A stretch of 64,000 nucleotides of DNA from Parelaphostrongylus tenuis (lineage: Eukaryota; Nematoda; Chromadorea; Rhabditida; Metastrongylidae). Every line of letters starts with the position of its first letter. Position 1 is the first letter of the stretch. Where the stretch lies: NCBI GenBank assembly GCA_019055375.1, contig JAHQIW010006969.1:1-64000 (forward strand). Direction: 5' to 3'. Positions 32,101-44,179 of the stretch are shown in pieces. The notes beneath the pieces were generated by a model that was not told the origin of the DNA, did no database searches, and saw only the letters and a program-made list of their open reading frames with translations. A program made the translations under genes and the position numbers.

Positions 32101-34485
32101 GTGCAAATTTTTTTCTCGATATCAACATGCAGTGACTTGTTATCACTAAAGTGTAAGGTGGTTGTTCCACTTTACAGTCAGTGTAACTGATTCGGCTTCA
32201 CTTCTTCCATATGTAGAGGGTACACTTGTCTATAAGGGATTTGCTGAACCAAAAGCTACACTGTCACTGATGAGGCTAGAAGACCGAAATGCATGTCTAG
32301 CACAGAAAAGTGCCGTAACAGACCTGAAATTTTTAAGATATGCTGCCAGGATATATAATCACTATGCAACGTGTTTATCACCCCTGTCTCTTGCCTAAGA
32401 CGCGGTACCAGGGCTCTGTGACTACAAAGTTTTTGATTCCTCATTCTAAGCGAAGAGTCAAGATATCACCGCCGTGAACTTCAGAAAAAATATTATTGAC
32501 ACACTTTTCAAGAGTATATAATCAGCACTGATAACAACAAAGACTTCACCGCATTGAGAAAGAGGTAAATTTGAAATAGGCATAGAACAAACATTGTTCT
32601 TCTGTTGAGCTTGACACACTCTTTCGATGAGCTCCATCAAGAAATTGCAACCCTAGAAAAGAAAATCAACTCACAGTTCCGAATTTATATTGAGCTCAGT
32701 AGAAAAGAAAACTAACAGCCTTCATTCTGGATACATTCTGCGGACTGGAGAGTTCGTTCTCTTTAGCGGATTCTCTTCGTTCGTCGCTTAATAGGATAAT
32801 AAATTGTTTGGCACACTATTTGAAGCAACTAAACGAATTTTCGAAGAACTGCAGAGAAAACATGGTTGCTGGGCCATAATGGACGACATGAGCTCAAATC
32901 AACTCATACATCAGGACATGGTGGACGAAATGTATTGAAATGATCCATTAGTAGATAGGAGTTTTGCATCTCTCAACTATAATATGAATAAGCATATCCT
33001 ATCTCATGATAAAAAACGAGTTTTTGTCTAGCACGCATCATGCGAAATACCACCGATGTAATGGTCAGCTAAGTATTATTTTATGAATTTCACAACATAC
33101 AAGGTAGTGCTTTTCGAAAAAGACACTTATTTAGCCCAATGAGACTTTTGGCGTTGAACTGAAAATCAAAATATCTGCGTTTGCGAGACTACCACAGATG
33201 AAGAGAACGCTACGCTGCTTGTGCTATGGAAAAATATAAGTGAATGCGAGGAAGTTGAATGATACGCAAACCTCTGAACATCCAGGCGGAAGCTAAACCC
33301 ACATTTCTAGCTATACTGGAAAGGGTAAGGAGGTTTAAACACTGCTATAAATAGTGAAGTAAAGAATTCTGATAGATCACAATTGAGGCATATTCTATTA
33401 GGTGCACAGTGATGACTTCGCCGATTTTTTTTCTCTAACAATAACAGAAATGAAAAAATGTAAATTCCATCTTTTGCCTGAAAGTGCGATGAAAACGCTA
33501 ATTATTTGTGACTTTTGATACGAAATATATAATATGACTGATCTCAAAGGACTTTAAAGATAACGACTTTTGTATCCGAAAACCTTATTTTTTGAAATTT
33601 GCTAGTTTTTATATTAAATTTGGTGATTTCAAGCTTATCTGACGGTTTAAAGTCGGCAGAGTTAGACAGGTAGGATAAAACCTCCTCAAACCTCACATCT
33701 CGCCTCTTTTAACGTTTTTCATTGGTTTTGCAATATGAACTACAGCATCATCATGCAGCGAAATTCCAAAGTTTTATGCGGCTTTAGTTTCCTAATACGA
33801 TTTGTGCTATAAAATTGCATGACCTCTGTATCGCTAAGTTGTGCATTTTTTGCGAGCACTTTGGTATAGAACTTGCCTGTACTTGTTTTAAAACTGAACT
33901 CGCACCAAGCTCCATTAATCTTATGCGCCACTTCACTAGCACCTTTCCTTTATGCACCATTCGTACATGAATAGATGAAGATTCTCATACCGCGACAGCT
34001 GCATCTTATCGCAAGTATAGGCAATTTGTATACCAAAATGCGTAAGAAAATGCGCCATTAAACTATGCCAAAATCAAGCAATTTCAACTACCTTTGATTA
34101 AGAAATCCGCAAAGAAATCTGCAGCACCATTTTATGAGTACTTCGTGTACAGAAAACGTATAAACAGATAGCGTTTTACCGCACTTTCGAACAAAAAAAA
34201 AAAGATTTTCCATATCTTGAATTTTAGTATTATTACAACAAAAAAAGGCGGAATCATATACGTACACTAAGTCTGTTTACATCTAAATATATATATATAT
34301 ATGTTACACTATACACTGTATATATGTACATATTACATGTTTTAATATGTACATATGTGTACACGTATATGCGTGTACATATGTATAGATAATGTATACG
34401 CATATGTGGACGCATGTATGCCTGTGTGTTTGTGTATATGTGTTTACATATGTGTTACGAACATATGTATGTATGTGCACATATG

Positions 34486-34530
<45 letters not shown>

Positions 34531-37500
34531 TCAGTAACTGCCAGCTTAACTATGTTCAGTGTCCACATGTGCTCAACAGGCCGAACGCGTTGACAGTTGG
34601 TTGCTTACATGGTACCTTATATTGGAAAGTGATAGCAGAACAATGGCATCGGTGGTGTAGTGGCAGCACGTACCCAGTAAGGTGAAACGTGGGTCAAACT
34701 CACGCCTGAATTCCAGAGCTTTGCATAATTCGCTCTTTATCTGTGAATACGTGGTTTTGAGAGCATAACCCTGCCAGAACAAAACAAATAGTTTTACTAT
34801 AGTGTGACAGGGAAAATAAGATCGAGTTCACATGTACGGTGCGCTTGTTTACTGGCTAATCTATGGTCCACGTGTGTGGTGGTCGTAGATTCGATCGGGG
34901 GCACCCCATCGATCAATCGAAATGCGTTGGCGCGCTACAAGTAAAATGGGATTTTTATCAATCAATTAGAAATTTTTCCTGCGCTTTGAGAGAAACTTCG
35001 GATTAAACATATGATTCTGGTACTACAAGATTTCCTCTACACGTTCATATTCTTTTCGTGCTTTCAGCGGAGTATTAGTAGAACTGCGAGGCCGATGCAA
35101 AACATGATTTACATTGAATTTTAGAGCATTACAAAAGCGTGTTTTAAGAATACGGCCATGCATAACACTAGCAGAGATTTAAGCTTTCGACTGATTGCTA
35201 GCACTCTTGTGAAAAGTTCTTGTCCAACGAGAAGTATCGTTTTTTCATCCCGTGCTGTCTAACGAAAAAGAACCAATTTTTCGCTTTGTTTCTGAAGACT
35301 TCAGATTTTTGCATTACTATGATACTACATAATTTTTCCTACGCACTCATACACTTCAAGTGCACATATAACTCTTATGTGCGAAGAAAATCTCTAGTGT
35401 AAAACGTGATCTTCTATCCACCCCTACAGTACACTAATGACCTAAAAAAACCAAATTTAGCTTCGAAATCAACGAGATCTACGCCATCAAAGGAAAATTG
35501 ATGTAGTCTCACAGGAACTCATTCGCAGACCCTAGCCGAGCAAATAAAGCTCTCTGGGCGAAACACATATCATTTTCGCTTACAGCGTATTAAAGTTCTT
35601 GAAACCAAGCACAGTGTTGTGACCGACGCGATTTAAGCTTCATTAAACTACTAAAAATCTAGTTAAAACGTCTTGTCTGACAAGAAAAACTTTTGGAAAT
35701 TATAGAGTTGGGAACGACCTCCGCCGCCCGGAAAGGATTAACATTCCATGTGAGCTATGTTACTCTTACAGAGTTGCTTCTTTTTCCTAGAGAGATGCCG
35801 ACTAATGCAACTCTAGTGAAGGCGATCGATATCTGATTGAACGCTAGATATTGCAAACTAAAAGCTGCAAAACAACTCGTGTAAGCCTAAACAAAAATCC
35901 AACACTTCTTAATACTCGAATGTGACTATTAAAAGTCGGTCCTGGAAACAATGAGTTAGCTAACACTAAAATTTCACTATCAAAGAAACACACCATGTCC
36001 TGGCGTATTGACCTGCACGAAGAATCTTTTCGAATAGATGTTTTAGAAACATCAGGTGGCACTGGACGCAATTTCATATTATTTTCGTCCATATTGACCA
36101 TATCTCTGAACCATGGATGTAGAAAGAGCAGTTCCTACAAATATGCATTGCCGGAAATCAAAATGAACAAAAAAGTTTGACTAGCATAATGTAAACAAAA
36201 AAAACACTAAGATGAAAGATAAGTTCCTTCAACACCAGCTGAAAATCCCATGTTTATACAAAAACTTAGTTAAATACAACGACGATTATTCGGCAAAATA
36301 AAGACCATCATTATCCACAACCTTCTGCCATCGATCTGCAAGCTTCCCACCTGCTTCGAAATTGCCGTTCCTTGGGCTTTCATTCAAAAAACTCCAGTCG
36401 CGCCTTTTCAACTTGATCGAATGTCTCGAATAGGGGTCCACGCAGGAAATATTCCATTGAGCGGAACTGGGATCTCGGATCAGACGGCGCAGCATCTGGA
36501 TTGTAGGCTGGGTGCGGCAAGACCTCGACAGTTTCCAACTCATTAAACTTTTGCTTAGTTCTTTTTTTACTGTGCAAAGTTCGGTATCGTCTTGCTGAAC
36601 AGCGCGCACTTTCGACGAACCAGCATTGGGTACTTTTCCTTTATCGCATCGAAAGTTTCTCAAGGAAATATTCCTGAGGTATTCCAATGAATTTACAATA
36701 CCCCGTAATGTGAAACAAAGACAAAATTTGATGTATTCACAGATGATAGGAACTTCTCCCTCAACTTAGTGGTTTTGCATTCAATGAGATGAGCAACTCA
36801 ACAGATTGAAAATCGAGAAAAGAGTGATATGTTCTACTTAGAAACCAGTGGGACTTTCATTCATCATAGTGTTGAGGCATTCATGAAACATAATTTGAAA
36901 AACGCACCGGATTATTTGCTATCTTTTCAACCTCCACCATGTCTTCTTTAGTTGCAATCATTCCCATGGTGTAGAAATTCAATTTACCACCAGAAATTGC
37001 ACTGAAGAAAATGATAATAACAAGCTAACAGATTAGGCGATTATCCGAAGACAATCTGGAATTGTACGATTTCAGAAGACGTTCCATGAAAATGTTCATG
37101 CATAACTTCTCTGCACTGTCACTGATATACATGTGCGCGAGATTTACTTTAATACTTTGTCTGACGCATATCATAGCTTTTTTCTACCGCGTCTCAGTAC
37201 TCTCGCATTCTATTAGTACATCAATTTGTCTTCTTCATAAAAGTCGTAGAGAACTGGTTGAGCACGTCCCCTCGCAATCTCAAAGACATCCTAGCTGTAG
37301 CATTGCAGTGCTCCATGAGTATTCGTCGTTGACTACGGGAGAGTGCTCAGAAGTGGAGATTGGCCCTGTGACGCACCGCAAAGAGCATCACAACCACCCG
37401 GCCACACCCCTACCCCTGATCCCATGTTATACCTACCAATATATTCGTAAACTATACGTCATATCCAATGTGAACTTGGGTGCGAATTTCGGATAGCACC

Positions 37501-40500
37501 CATCATATACAGCGCGTATTATAAAGATTACTCTATTGATGCATAATTTATTCCGCGGAATTTCCCAAAGATGCCGAGTAAAGCGCCAATGATGAGAAAC
37601 TACCTTCTCAACATCACACTGCAAAAAAAAGTGTATTTGTGACGAGTAAGCTGGTATCAAACATCGAGCAAGAAAGAATAAAAGAGTTGCTGTACTGATA
37701 CTTCTGTCCTTACAACTTGTGATGTTCAGACCTTCTGTGAATGATTGGAACGATATTGAATTTTTGTTGCTACACCAACCGACTCTAATGCTGACGCGCT
37801 TAGTCCGATATGCATCAGATCAAACTATGATGCTTCGCTATTTTTTTGAACACTCTTTCCTATTGGCGTTTCGTGAATAAATTGGACCATTAAGATGGTG
37901 TGCTTGACATTACGAGGAAGCCAGCTGATAATGGCTCTCATCTACTCGATGCCGATAAAGCGCATTACTGTCCAATCCACCTTATCTTCGATGGCTTCGT
38001 GTGTAGAATGGCAAACCTGACTTTTAATCGTTGATAAAGGTCGAAACTTCGATCCTTTCTCTAATTTATGAGACACCGGATACCAATAGTATCAACCTTT
38101 TGACTGCATGTTCAATAACGTCAAATGATCTTTGATCATGCTTACGTAATGACAAGGTTTCTGAAACTCGCGCTAAGGCAGGGATAGCCGTTGAATCGGA
38201 AAGGTAGGCAAAAGTCAGATGTCCTTCATTTCCTTCACTACATCCGCACTGCTCTTGTACACACTCAGATCGCTCGCTTTCACAAGTTCAACTCTAGAGC
38301 ACATCGTTCATCGTGCTAACTTCCCGATAGACGTAACTGGAGCATTCGAGACAATCGTTCGGCTAGGAGTGAATAGAGAATTCGGGATTGATTCGTTTGG
38401 GATTTCAAACACCGTTTTTGTGAAATTCAATCGGAGACCAATCTTTCTAAAAGCATTCTTGAAAACGCTCAACATTCGTTTTGCCTAGCTGACTTTTACT
38501 CTTATGAAAAAAATGCCATGATGCATGCGAAAAAGTTTCAAAATTTTGTCGTCGGAAAATTGTCGATTTCTACTCCCATGTTGTCACATTCCAATTTGCG
38601 CATAATGTTCTGGAGTAGATAAGAAGACTGAAGCTCTCGGAGTTGCTCAATCCCTGAAGGATGCGCCATGCATTCGCCTTCAATTTTTTGCCTCGTTTGA
38701 GGTGATTTAATGCATACCTGCCCTCGAAAAATGGGCAGAGAGGTCCTTCGCACTCTCGTAAGACTTCAAATATCTGTCATCGTGTGGATGTACTCTACAG
38801 TACCAAGTCTTTCTCAAAAGCCTCCTTGTTTGCATGGCTGTAGTTCGTCTAGCCTTTCTCAAACCTTGTTAATGATTACTCGAGTAAAGAGTTTGTAGAC
38901 GACGTACAGCAATCATATTAAGAGATGATTGCATATGCCGTGAAGTTTCCCCTTATTAACAATAAGACAACAATGATGGTCTTCCAATACTGGGAACCTT
39001 AGAATCTGGCAGGCAGAGAGTGAAGATCCGGGTCTGTGTTGATGAGAAGTGGCGAGAGATTCTTCAGGTGTTTTGGTTTATCCTGCCCAGATTAGGTGCT
39101 GTTCTATTCTTTACCGACGAAACAACGTGTAGGACTTCGGGAGGAAAAACCGATAGAATGCAAAGTGATCCTCTTCTGTTTTTTTTTTGTTTTATTGCGG
39201 TAAGATGACGTGGCCAGTGAAAAGACCCGGGTAGTAATCCTGGATGATATTCTCCTTATCTTTCAGGAAGCTGTAACTGTTCCGTCACGGCGTCGAGTGC
39301 TATCATCTTGGCCCTGTAATTGCGAAGCATAGGCGAGCTTCCTGAACGCTTCAGTTTCTCTTCTAAGATCTTCTTTCATAGCTTGTCGTGTTTTGTATGT
39401 TCGAACACGAATTTTTAGTTCCTGCGACCCGTGAGATTCCATGTAGGCGAATTAGCTCGAGTGTTTATAGAGATAAACATCTGTTGGTAACTTTAGGACT
39501 CTACGCTTTCACAGCGTTAATATGATGGAAGATAGTGGATGATCCGGTCGTATTTTTCGTCGCTGTTATAGAGGTCGATTTCTTCAAGGAGCCGAAATGA
39601 CTTGAAAATGTCCCAGTCAATGGTAGTTCTGGGATTTCGTTGTTAGATCAGTTTCTTCCTTCCGTTTTCGCGAAAAAGCAGTATTGCACAGAAAAGGTGG
39701 CTGTTTGATCCCGTGAAGGATTTTACAACATCAACGACATCGGTTAGACGACATCTTCGAACGTCCACCGCTGAGAGTTCTGGAATAGTGAGCTTTCACG
39801 GACGGTTTCAGTCGTCATTATATTCTCAGATAGCCTCTCACCCTGCTCGTTCCACCTTAGTCCGTGGTTACCGATGTGATGTTTCTCAAGTGTTCTTCGT
39901 GGCCCAATTTTAGATATGAAACTTCCAATGATAATCTTATGGAAAGCATGGTCCTTTCTAAAAAAATATTTCCGGGCCAATTGGAATGCTTCGACCCCGT
40001 CTAAATCATAGCTTGATCTGACAGTCTCAATAGGTAGCATCTTCTCATCTCAGCTAGACTGACTACGTCGTACTGTATCCTTCTTGCTTCTTATAATATA
40101 TCTTTGATAAAGAATTCTATGAAAGTGTTCGCACGTTGTAGATACAGGTCGTCACTTCAGTCCGTTTCAATTTTGGCAGCCTATCCTTACTCGTCATTCC
40201 TGACGCCGTAGCAGGGCTCTTTCGAAGTCATGGAAAAGGGTTCGTTTTTAATTAGTGTTTCTAGGATTTTATATCCAACACATAGCTTGCTGAGCTCTTA
40301 ACGTGAGGGTAGATGCTCACGAGTAGTTTTCCAGTTCTCAAGAAAGGACAGGGATGAGCTTAACTGTTGGAGGCGACTTCTAACCGCTCCCGCGTATATT
40401 CCAACCGTTTGACTGTAGGCTTATTGCCAACGACTCATAAAATAGAGATCAGATCGGCGCTGCAGAAACAGGTAGAGTTCTGAATGATAGGCCAATAAAT

Positions 40501-43500
40501 TATAGGCAATGTGCAATTGAGGACGAGAACATCGCTCACTGAAATGGAATTCACATAGGAATAGATGCTCACTTCGATCATTCATTTTCAACACACTGTC
40601 GCAACAGATTCTCACTGCGTCCACCACTCATGTCGGGATGCTCAGATGGAGTAAAAGCCATACTTGTCCATCCAACTTATAGCCGTATATATCTTTGCTG
40701 TTTATATAGATGTATTCAATTCATTGATGCCGAAGGACAGTGAAATACTAACCATATCGACATCAACTAGGCGGCGGGATCCTATTACACACTGTGGGCA
40801 AGGAATATTAATAATCAACAAGCGAATTACCATAATGAATAATGATTGTACAAGAAATGACTGGAAGTTTTTATTAGGCTCACGAAACCAAGATAAGTCA
40901 TGGGAGTAATTCTGCGTTTCATGGTAAAAACAAAAGCGGTCCCTACCCAAGACTCTTGTTCACTAACTCGGCAATTATAATTCCTTCATTGTCTATTTGC
41001 TGTGGGCTAGAAAGCATCGCACACAACAGGTGCACACGCAGTTGGTCCTGAAACTACCTTTTCTATAGGCAATAAACAAAGACTCGTGTTTACTAAGAAA
41101 GTAGATTCGTAATTCTTTTGAGAATGAAAGTGCTAAAAATTCTATACAAAGTCGTGTATAATCAAATTTTATTTCCACTTAACATACGAAATGTAATTGC
41201 TTGCACGTGACCAACAATCATTCTTGCGATTACGTTGAAAGTGCCAAATATTTGAACGCATAATGCTTGAAATGTATTTAATTCTATGCATGTATGGAAT
41301 TGGGCACTGAATGGATGAAGTGCAGTTTCTCTGAACGTATTTTTTTACTTAGGTGACAACTTGTTCAACAAAGCCCCCTTATTTCAGATGTGGAGCGTGA
41401 AACGATATCCTGTGTAGTCAAGAATTTGTGAATGAGAATTCTTGCGGTCACTTGATAGGACGACGATGGTGCAAAAACACTTGCATGTGCTCGTATTACT
41501 GTATTTGAATAGTGATCTATGGCAAAGTGTAGTAAGAAGTTCACTTTATGTGGACGACGCGTCATACAGTCTACTGCACGGATCCTAGCATTTCATGTAT
41601 TCGATACGCATCCTCGTAATCGTCCTCCATCAAAGTCTTCAAATGTCTCACACGTCGACTACTACTTGAGGATTTCGCCTTCTTCATAGATGTCGGCTAA
41701 ATGTTGGTTCATACGATTCTTCACGTAGTCTTGAAGTAGTCTAACTAAGACGTTCCTTATCGCGTTCATTAAATGACTGCGAAGAAGCACTGGCATGCAA
41801 ACGCACCAGTGTCGTGCTTATCACCCTGCTTGTTGGTACACCACATCACTATTACGCTACCTCGTACACATAGCAAAGAGCAGAATCTATCCGGAGATTG
41901 ATAAAGCGAAATCTCTACAAATCCTCAAACCCTCCATCTACTGAAAATTACCGCCTGTTGTTGAAAAATCAGCAGATCTACCTACCTATACGGAATTAGA
42001 CGTCGTATCATGAAACAGCTACATTACTTCAAGTGCAAGGCATTATGTGTTGAAATAATTTACAGTAAACAGAAATTAAAAATGCTTTGAAGAAACACGA
42101 ACGCTCACGAAAGCCTAATACGGAAGTTACAGGCTCAATATCACGGAGAGATTGGCAGAGATCTTGAGAGCTCAAACGATGAGAAAAATGTGTGATAACC
42201 GCACATAATTATTTTTATTTACCCGCTTCTAGCAGTGGAATGATGTTACAGATATCCCCACTATTGTAGATCGATGTAAAAAATTTTTTGCATCAAGTGG
42301 GACTAGAACCCCCATTTCACCCTATCCGGAGCGCGTGCTCTAACTCGATGCACTACCGGAGCTTGTTTCCCACCATTTTTCCTGGGCTACAACGCATCTA
42401 TCTGTGGGCAATCCATAGTCAACGGGTTGGCTTAAGTAGCCGACATCGACACTGAACTCAATCATGCTGATAGATATTGCGTATCGGATGATCAAACGGA
42501 ATTCTTTTTACTCAACCGGGTTGGAACACACGCCCCAGGATAGGTTGGAACGTGGGTTCGAGTCTCGTCTGGCGCAAAAATTTTTGTACACCACTCTACA
42601 TCAGTGAGTATATCTATACCGTCATATCACTTCTAAAAGCGGTTAAATAGAAGGAATGCTGACAACATATTTTGAATCTCTTATAAGGCCTTAAATGGCA
42701 CCTATGCAGTGCAAGACACGTGTTTCGGCATTGCAGCATCGTCACTTGTACGATGCATTTCGGTTTACTCAGTTCGGCAGGGGGATCTCCTCTATTTAGA
42801 GGAACCTACAGAAATGACGTTAACCATTATCACCTGCCGTCTGTCGTCCCGTTGATCGTCAAGGGACCCGAGCGGGCACCAGCAACACTTCCATTTTTCC
42901 CTGTCGCGCGCAAGACTAGCCCAGTGGGACATCTCGCTCTAGATATTCATTGAGCATCGCATCTTAATTCCATTCGCAATTAAATCAGACTATCGGGTCG
43001 GTGGTCTTCCTGTGGAGCACTTGATATCGCGAGGAATCCAGTCAGTTACGGCTCTCCTCCATCGGTTGTCGTTAAAGCGCATCACGTTCCGCCCCACCTT
43101 GATTTAGATTTCCTGGCGTGTAGAACGATGCCTTTGAACTTCGACTGTTTACGTAAGCCAGAACTTCGGATCCTTTCTCTCATTTGCAAGACACGTGATA
43201 TTCCCAGCATCGACCTTTCGACTGCGCATTCAATCACGCCAAATAATCACTCATCCTGCTCACGTAGCCCCAGGTTTCCGCTGCATACGTTAGGGCAGGG
43301 ATGATCGTCGAGTCGAAAAGGTGGGCACGGAGTCGGATGTTCTTTGGTTCTCTTCACTGACAATCTCGATGCTCTTAAACGTCCACCAAGCCGCCCTAAA
43401 CAAGCAGCTTGGCTGCTATATTGTATTGTAATATGTTATTGTACTATTGTATGCACTACTAAACTCTGTATTGTACCGCATCACTACTATTCAATATGCA

Positions 43501-44026
43501 CTATTGCTATTACCTCGAAAAAGCTTATCAAGATAAAACTACTGATTTATTCTAACGATGTCGAGGTTATCCGATAGTCGGTTATGGTAAATACTTCAAA
43601 ATGTCTCCAAAACACTCCATGAAAAGATTTGATGAAAGAAAAGAATTCTGTTTAGTCATCCAATACAGAATATGTCAGCATGACTGGGTTCAATGTCGAT
43701 GTCGACTACCTATACCGAATCGCTAACAGTTGGTTACTGACGGATAGATGCGTTGTAACGAAGAAAGAATGGTGGCAAAACAGTTGTCTATAGTGTGACT
43801 GGTTAGAGCACATACCCTCACATTGGGTGAAATGCGGGTTCGAGTCCCGCCTGACGCAGTTTTGCACATCACTCTATACCAATAGGATGAGAGGGATATT
43901 CAATTCAAGTAATTTATCGAACAGAGGTATACTAATACATACTTCCTCGTCCAGATGAATCTCACTGCAAGGAATATCCATAGAGCTGAGGTATTCCTTG
44001 GTTGGTAGAAGAGCTGACGGTTTCAT
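29104..44026 (-). CDS. unidentified protein, ten exons starting at 44026
   Basis: Exons on the minus strand: 44026-43943 (MKPSALLPTKEYLSSMDIPC.., ATG directly after a TTTTTTTTCAG acceptor), 37001-36908 (ISGGKLNFYTMGMIATKEDM..), 36134-35994 (ELLFLHPWFRDMVNMDENN..), 32815-32717 (CAKQFIILLSDERRESAKEN..), 32652-32505 (GCNFLMELIERVCQAQQKNN..), 31780-31652 (VPWQLVQNRYQEMVSQDNSR..), 31556-31448 (VIKNLTGRSTVTKGLKQPIF..), 30916-30777 (QELKRAIEACENSSKPTTLV..), 29670-29584, and 29409 to a stop at 29104 (acidic, SEPEPEPEYECD). Phases agree between exons 2-5 and 6-10; the 1-2 and 5-6 joins do not fit, so an exon or base may be missing there. An alternative donor at 29125 would extend the protein. HPWF near a leucine helix recalls a kinase C-lobe, but no other kinase motif is present. 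Family unknown. The intron at 37002-43942 is loaded with LINE and other repeats. Confidence 0.65.
29770..30620. mobile_element. large foldback element with long palindromic arms
   Basis: Left arm: ATGAAAAATGCGATCTCATT, GGAGTGTTGGTAAACATTCG, GAAAAAGACTTTTGACGCTG. Right arm: GAAGGTGCTTTGACAAACAG, CAGTCCTATGAAAATTTTTC, AATGAGATCGGTTTTTCATT, i.e. the reverse order and strand. The core is palindromic too (GGCCAATTCACGTGGG.. against TGAGTTAGCCAAAGAGGG). It lies in the intron between exons 30916-30777 and 29670-29584 of the gene described above. Confidence 0.75.
32221..32320 (+). ncRNA. hammerhead ribozyme motif F (full core; motif proper 32261-32303)
   Basis: Stem I 5' CTGTCA, core CTGATGA, stem II GGCTAGAAGACC, GAAAT, GCAU loop, predicted cleavage after GUC at 32297, then TAGCAC. 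Stem I pairs at four of five inner positions. This copy keeps the optimal CUGAUGA, GAAA and GUC elements. No inverted partner is visible nearby. Confidence 0.65.
33740..33931 (-). CDS. possible additional exon, unrecognised
   Basis: The minus strand reads AHKINGAWCEFSFKTSTGKF.. NAQLSDTEVMQFYSTN over 60 codons between stops. It looks protein-like and lies in the 36134/32815 intron of the ten-exon gene, but phases already join without it. It could be an alternative exon or a remnant. Confidence 0.25.
   Translation of the reverse strand: MAHKINGAWCEFSFKTSTGKFYTKVLAKNAQLSDTEVMQFYSTNRIRKLKPHKTLEFRCMMML
34285..34532. repeat. TATATA/ACATATG microsatellite
   Basis: An imperfect TA/CA/TG repeat (ACATATGTGTACACGTATAT) ending in about 20 uninterrupted TA units at 34490-34530. 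Confidence 0.9.
34555..34800 (+). repeat. tRNA-like family-2 copy
   Basis: The spacer CAGGCCGAACGCGTTGACAG precedes GCATCGGTGGTGTAGTGGCA, the B-box region GGGTCAAACTCACGCC and then TGAATTCC. The acceptor pairing is largely lost. Confidence 0.5.
34850..35740. repeat. foldback-element arms (CATTCGAAAG family)
   Basis: Contains ATTACAAAAGCGTGTTTTAA, TTTAAGCTTTCGACTGATTG, CACTCTTGTGAAAAGTTCTT and related arm pieces out to about 35700. A palindromic centre is not clear. Confidence 0.5.
36286..36690 (-). pseudogene. mariner transposase, C-terminal fragment, frameshifted
   Basis: The minus strand has FNELETVEVLPHPAYNPD, the mariner region around the third catalytic aspartate (PDAAPSD), FRSMEYFLRGPLFETFDQVE, and in another frame ADRWQKVVDNDGLYFAE at the C-terminus with a stop at about 36288. 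At least two frameshifts and a missing N-terminal half make it dead. It lies in the 37001-36134 intron interval of the ten-exon gene. Confidence 0.85.
37780..40330 (-). mobile_element. RTE-type LINE, long degenerate copy
   Basis: Minus strand, 5' to 3': endonuclease remnant at 40040-39744 (KIIIGSFISKIGPRRTLEKH, HIGNHGLRWNEQGERLSE), a poorly preserved linker and RT to about 38750, an RT remnant at 38620-38540 (NIMRKLECDNMGVEID), then the C-terminal region to about 37780. A SINE at about 38613-38735 interrupts it. Many stops; non-functional. Confidence 0.8.
38613..38735 (-). repeat. SINE fragment inside the LINE
   Basis: The tail half of the SINE (GAAGCTCTCGGAGTTGCTCA, GGATGCGCCATGCATTCG) sits between two RT-coding pieces of the LINE, showing a later insertion. 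Confidence 0.7.
40330..42230. other. intron with no supported gene
   Basis: A minus-strand frame at 41365-41565 (FLLHFAIDHYSNTVIRAHAS) vaguely recalls an integrase or RNase H strand pattern, but I cannot support a family. Nothing else is recognisable. Confidence 0.3.
42230..42660. mobile_element. family-2 tRNA-MITE pair (inverted)
   Basis: The arm ACCCGCTTCTAGCAGTGGAA at 42222 and AAAGCGGTTAAAT near 42640 bracket a minus-strand tRNA-like core (about 42290-42362), the recurring spacer, and a plus-strand half core (about 42520-42575, GGTTCGAGTCTCGTCTGGCG). Confidence 0.65.
42709..42751 (-). ncRNA. hammerhead ribozyme motif G
   Basis: The minus strand reads GTACAA, core GTGACGA (C3 to G), stem II TGCTGCAATGCC, GAAACACGUGUC (predicted cleavage after GUC), then TTGCAC. 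Stem I pairs five of six. It is followed downstream on the plus strand by a LINE fragment. Confidence 0.6.
42960..43395 (-). mobile_element. RTE-type LINE 3' fragment
   Basis: The complement of the RT C-terminal tail: TCTTCCTGTGGAGCACTTGA, GGAATCCAGTCAGTTACGGC, AAGCGCATCACGTTCCGCCC, and GAGTCGAAAAGGTGGGCACG, all matching in order the fragments at 16.5 and 58.1 kb. Confidence 0.8.
43670..43875 (+). repeat. tRNA-like family-2 copy with spacer
   Basis: The spacer (AATATGTCAGCATGACTGGG, CGATGTCGACTACC) is followed by a tRNA-like core at about 43785-43858 (GGTTAGAGCACATACCC, GGGTTCGAGTCCCGCCTGAC). It lies just downstream of the 44026-43943 exon. Confidence 0.65.
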
Positions 44027-44179
44027 CTGAAAAAAAAACAAAGCGATTAGCGTAGTGTTTACCGAGTTTCAATAAAAATGACTTGATTAGCGAAAACCTT
44101 GCTGATATCAATAACCTACTAGTACTAAATAGCTCTTAGGATACCAATATTTATACGACTATCTATTGAACCTTCATAG

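Noticed and set aside
35994..36134. A protein kinase domain (ELLFLHPWF resembles the end of a kinase C-lobe)
   Set aside because: No VAIK, HRD or DFG motif occurs in the connected exons, and the upstream exon does not look like a kinase.
41365..41565. Retroviral-type integrase or RNase H fragment
   Set aside because: Only a loose pattern of D and H residues; no HHCC or DDE arrangement and no neighbouring pol domains.
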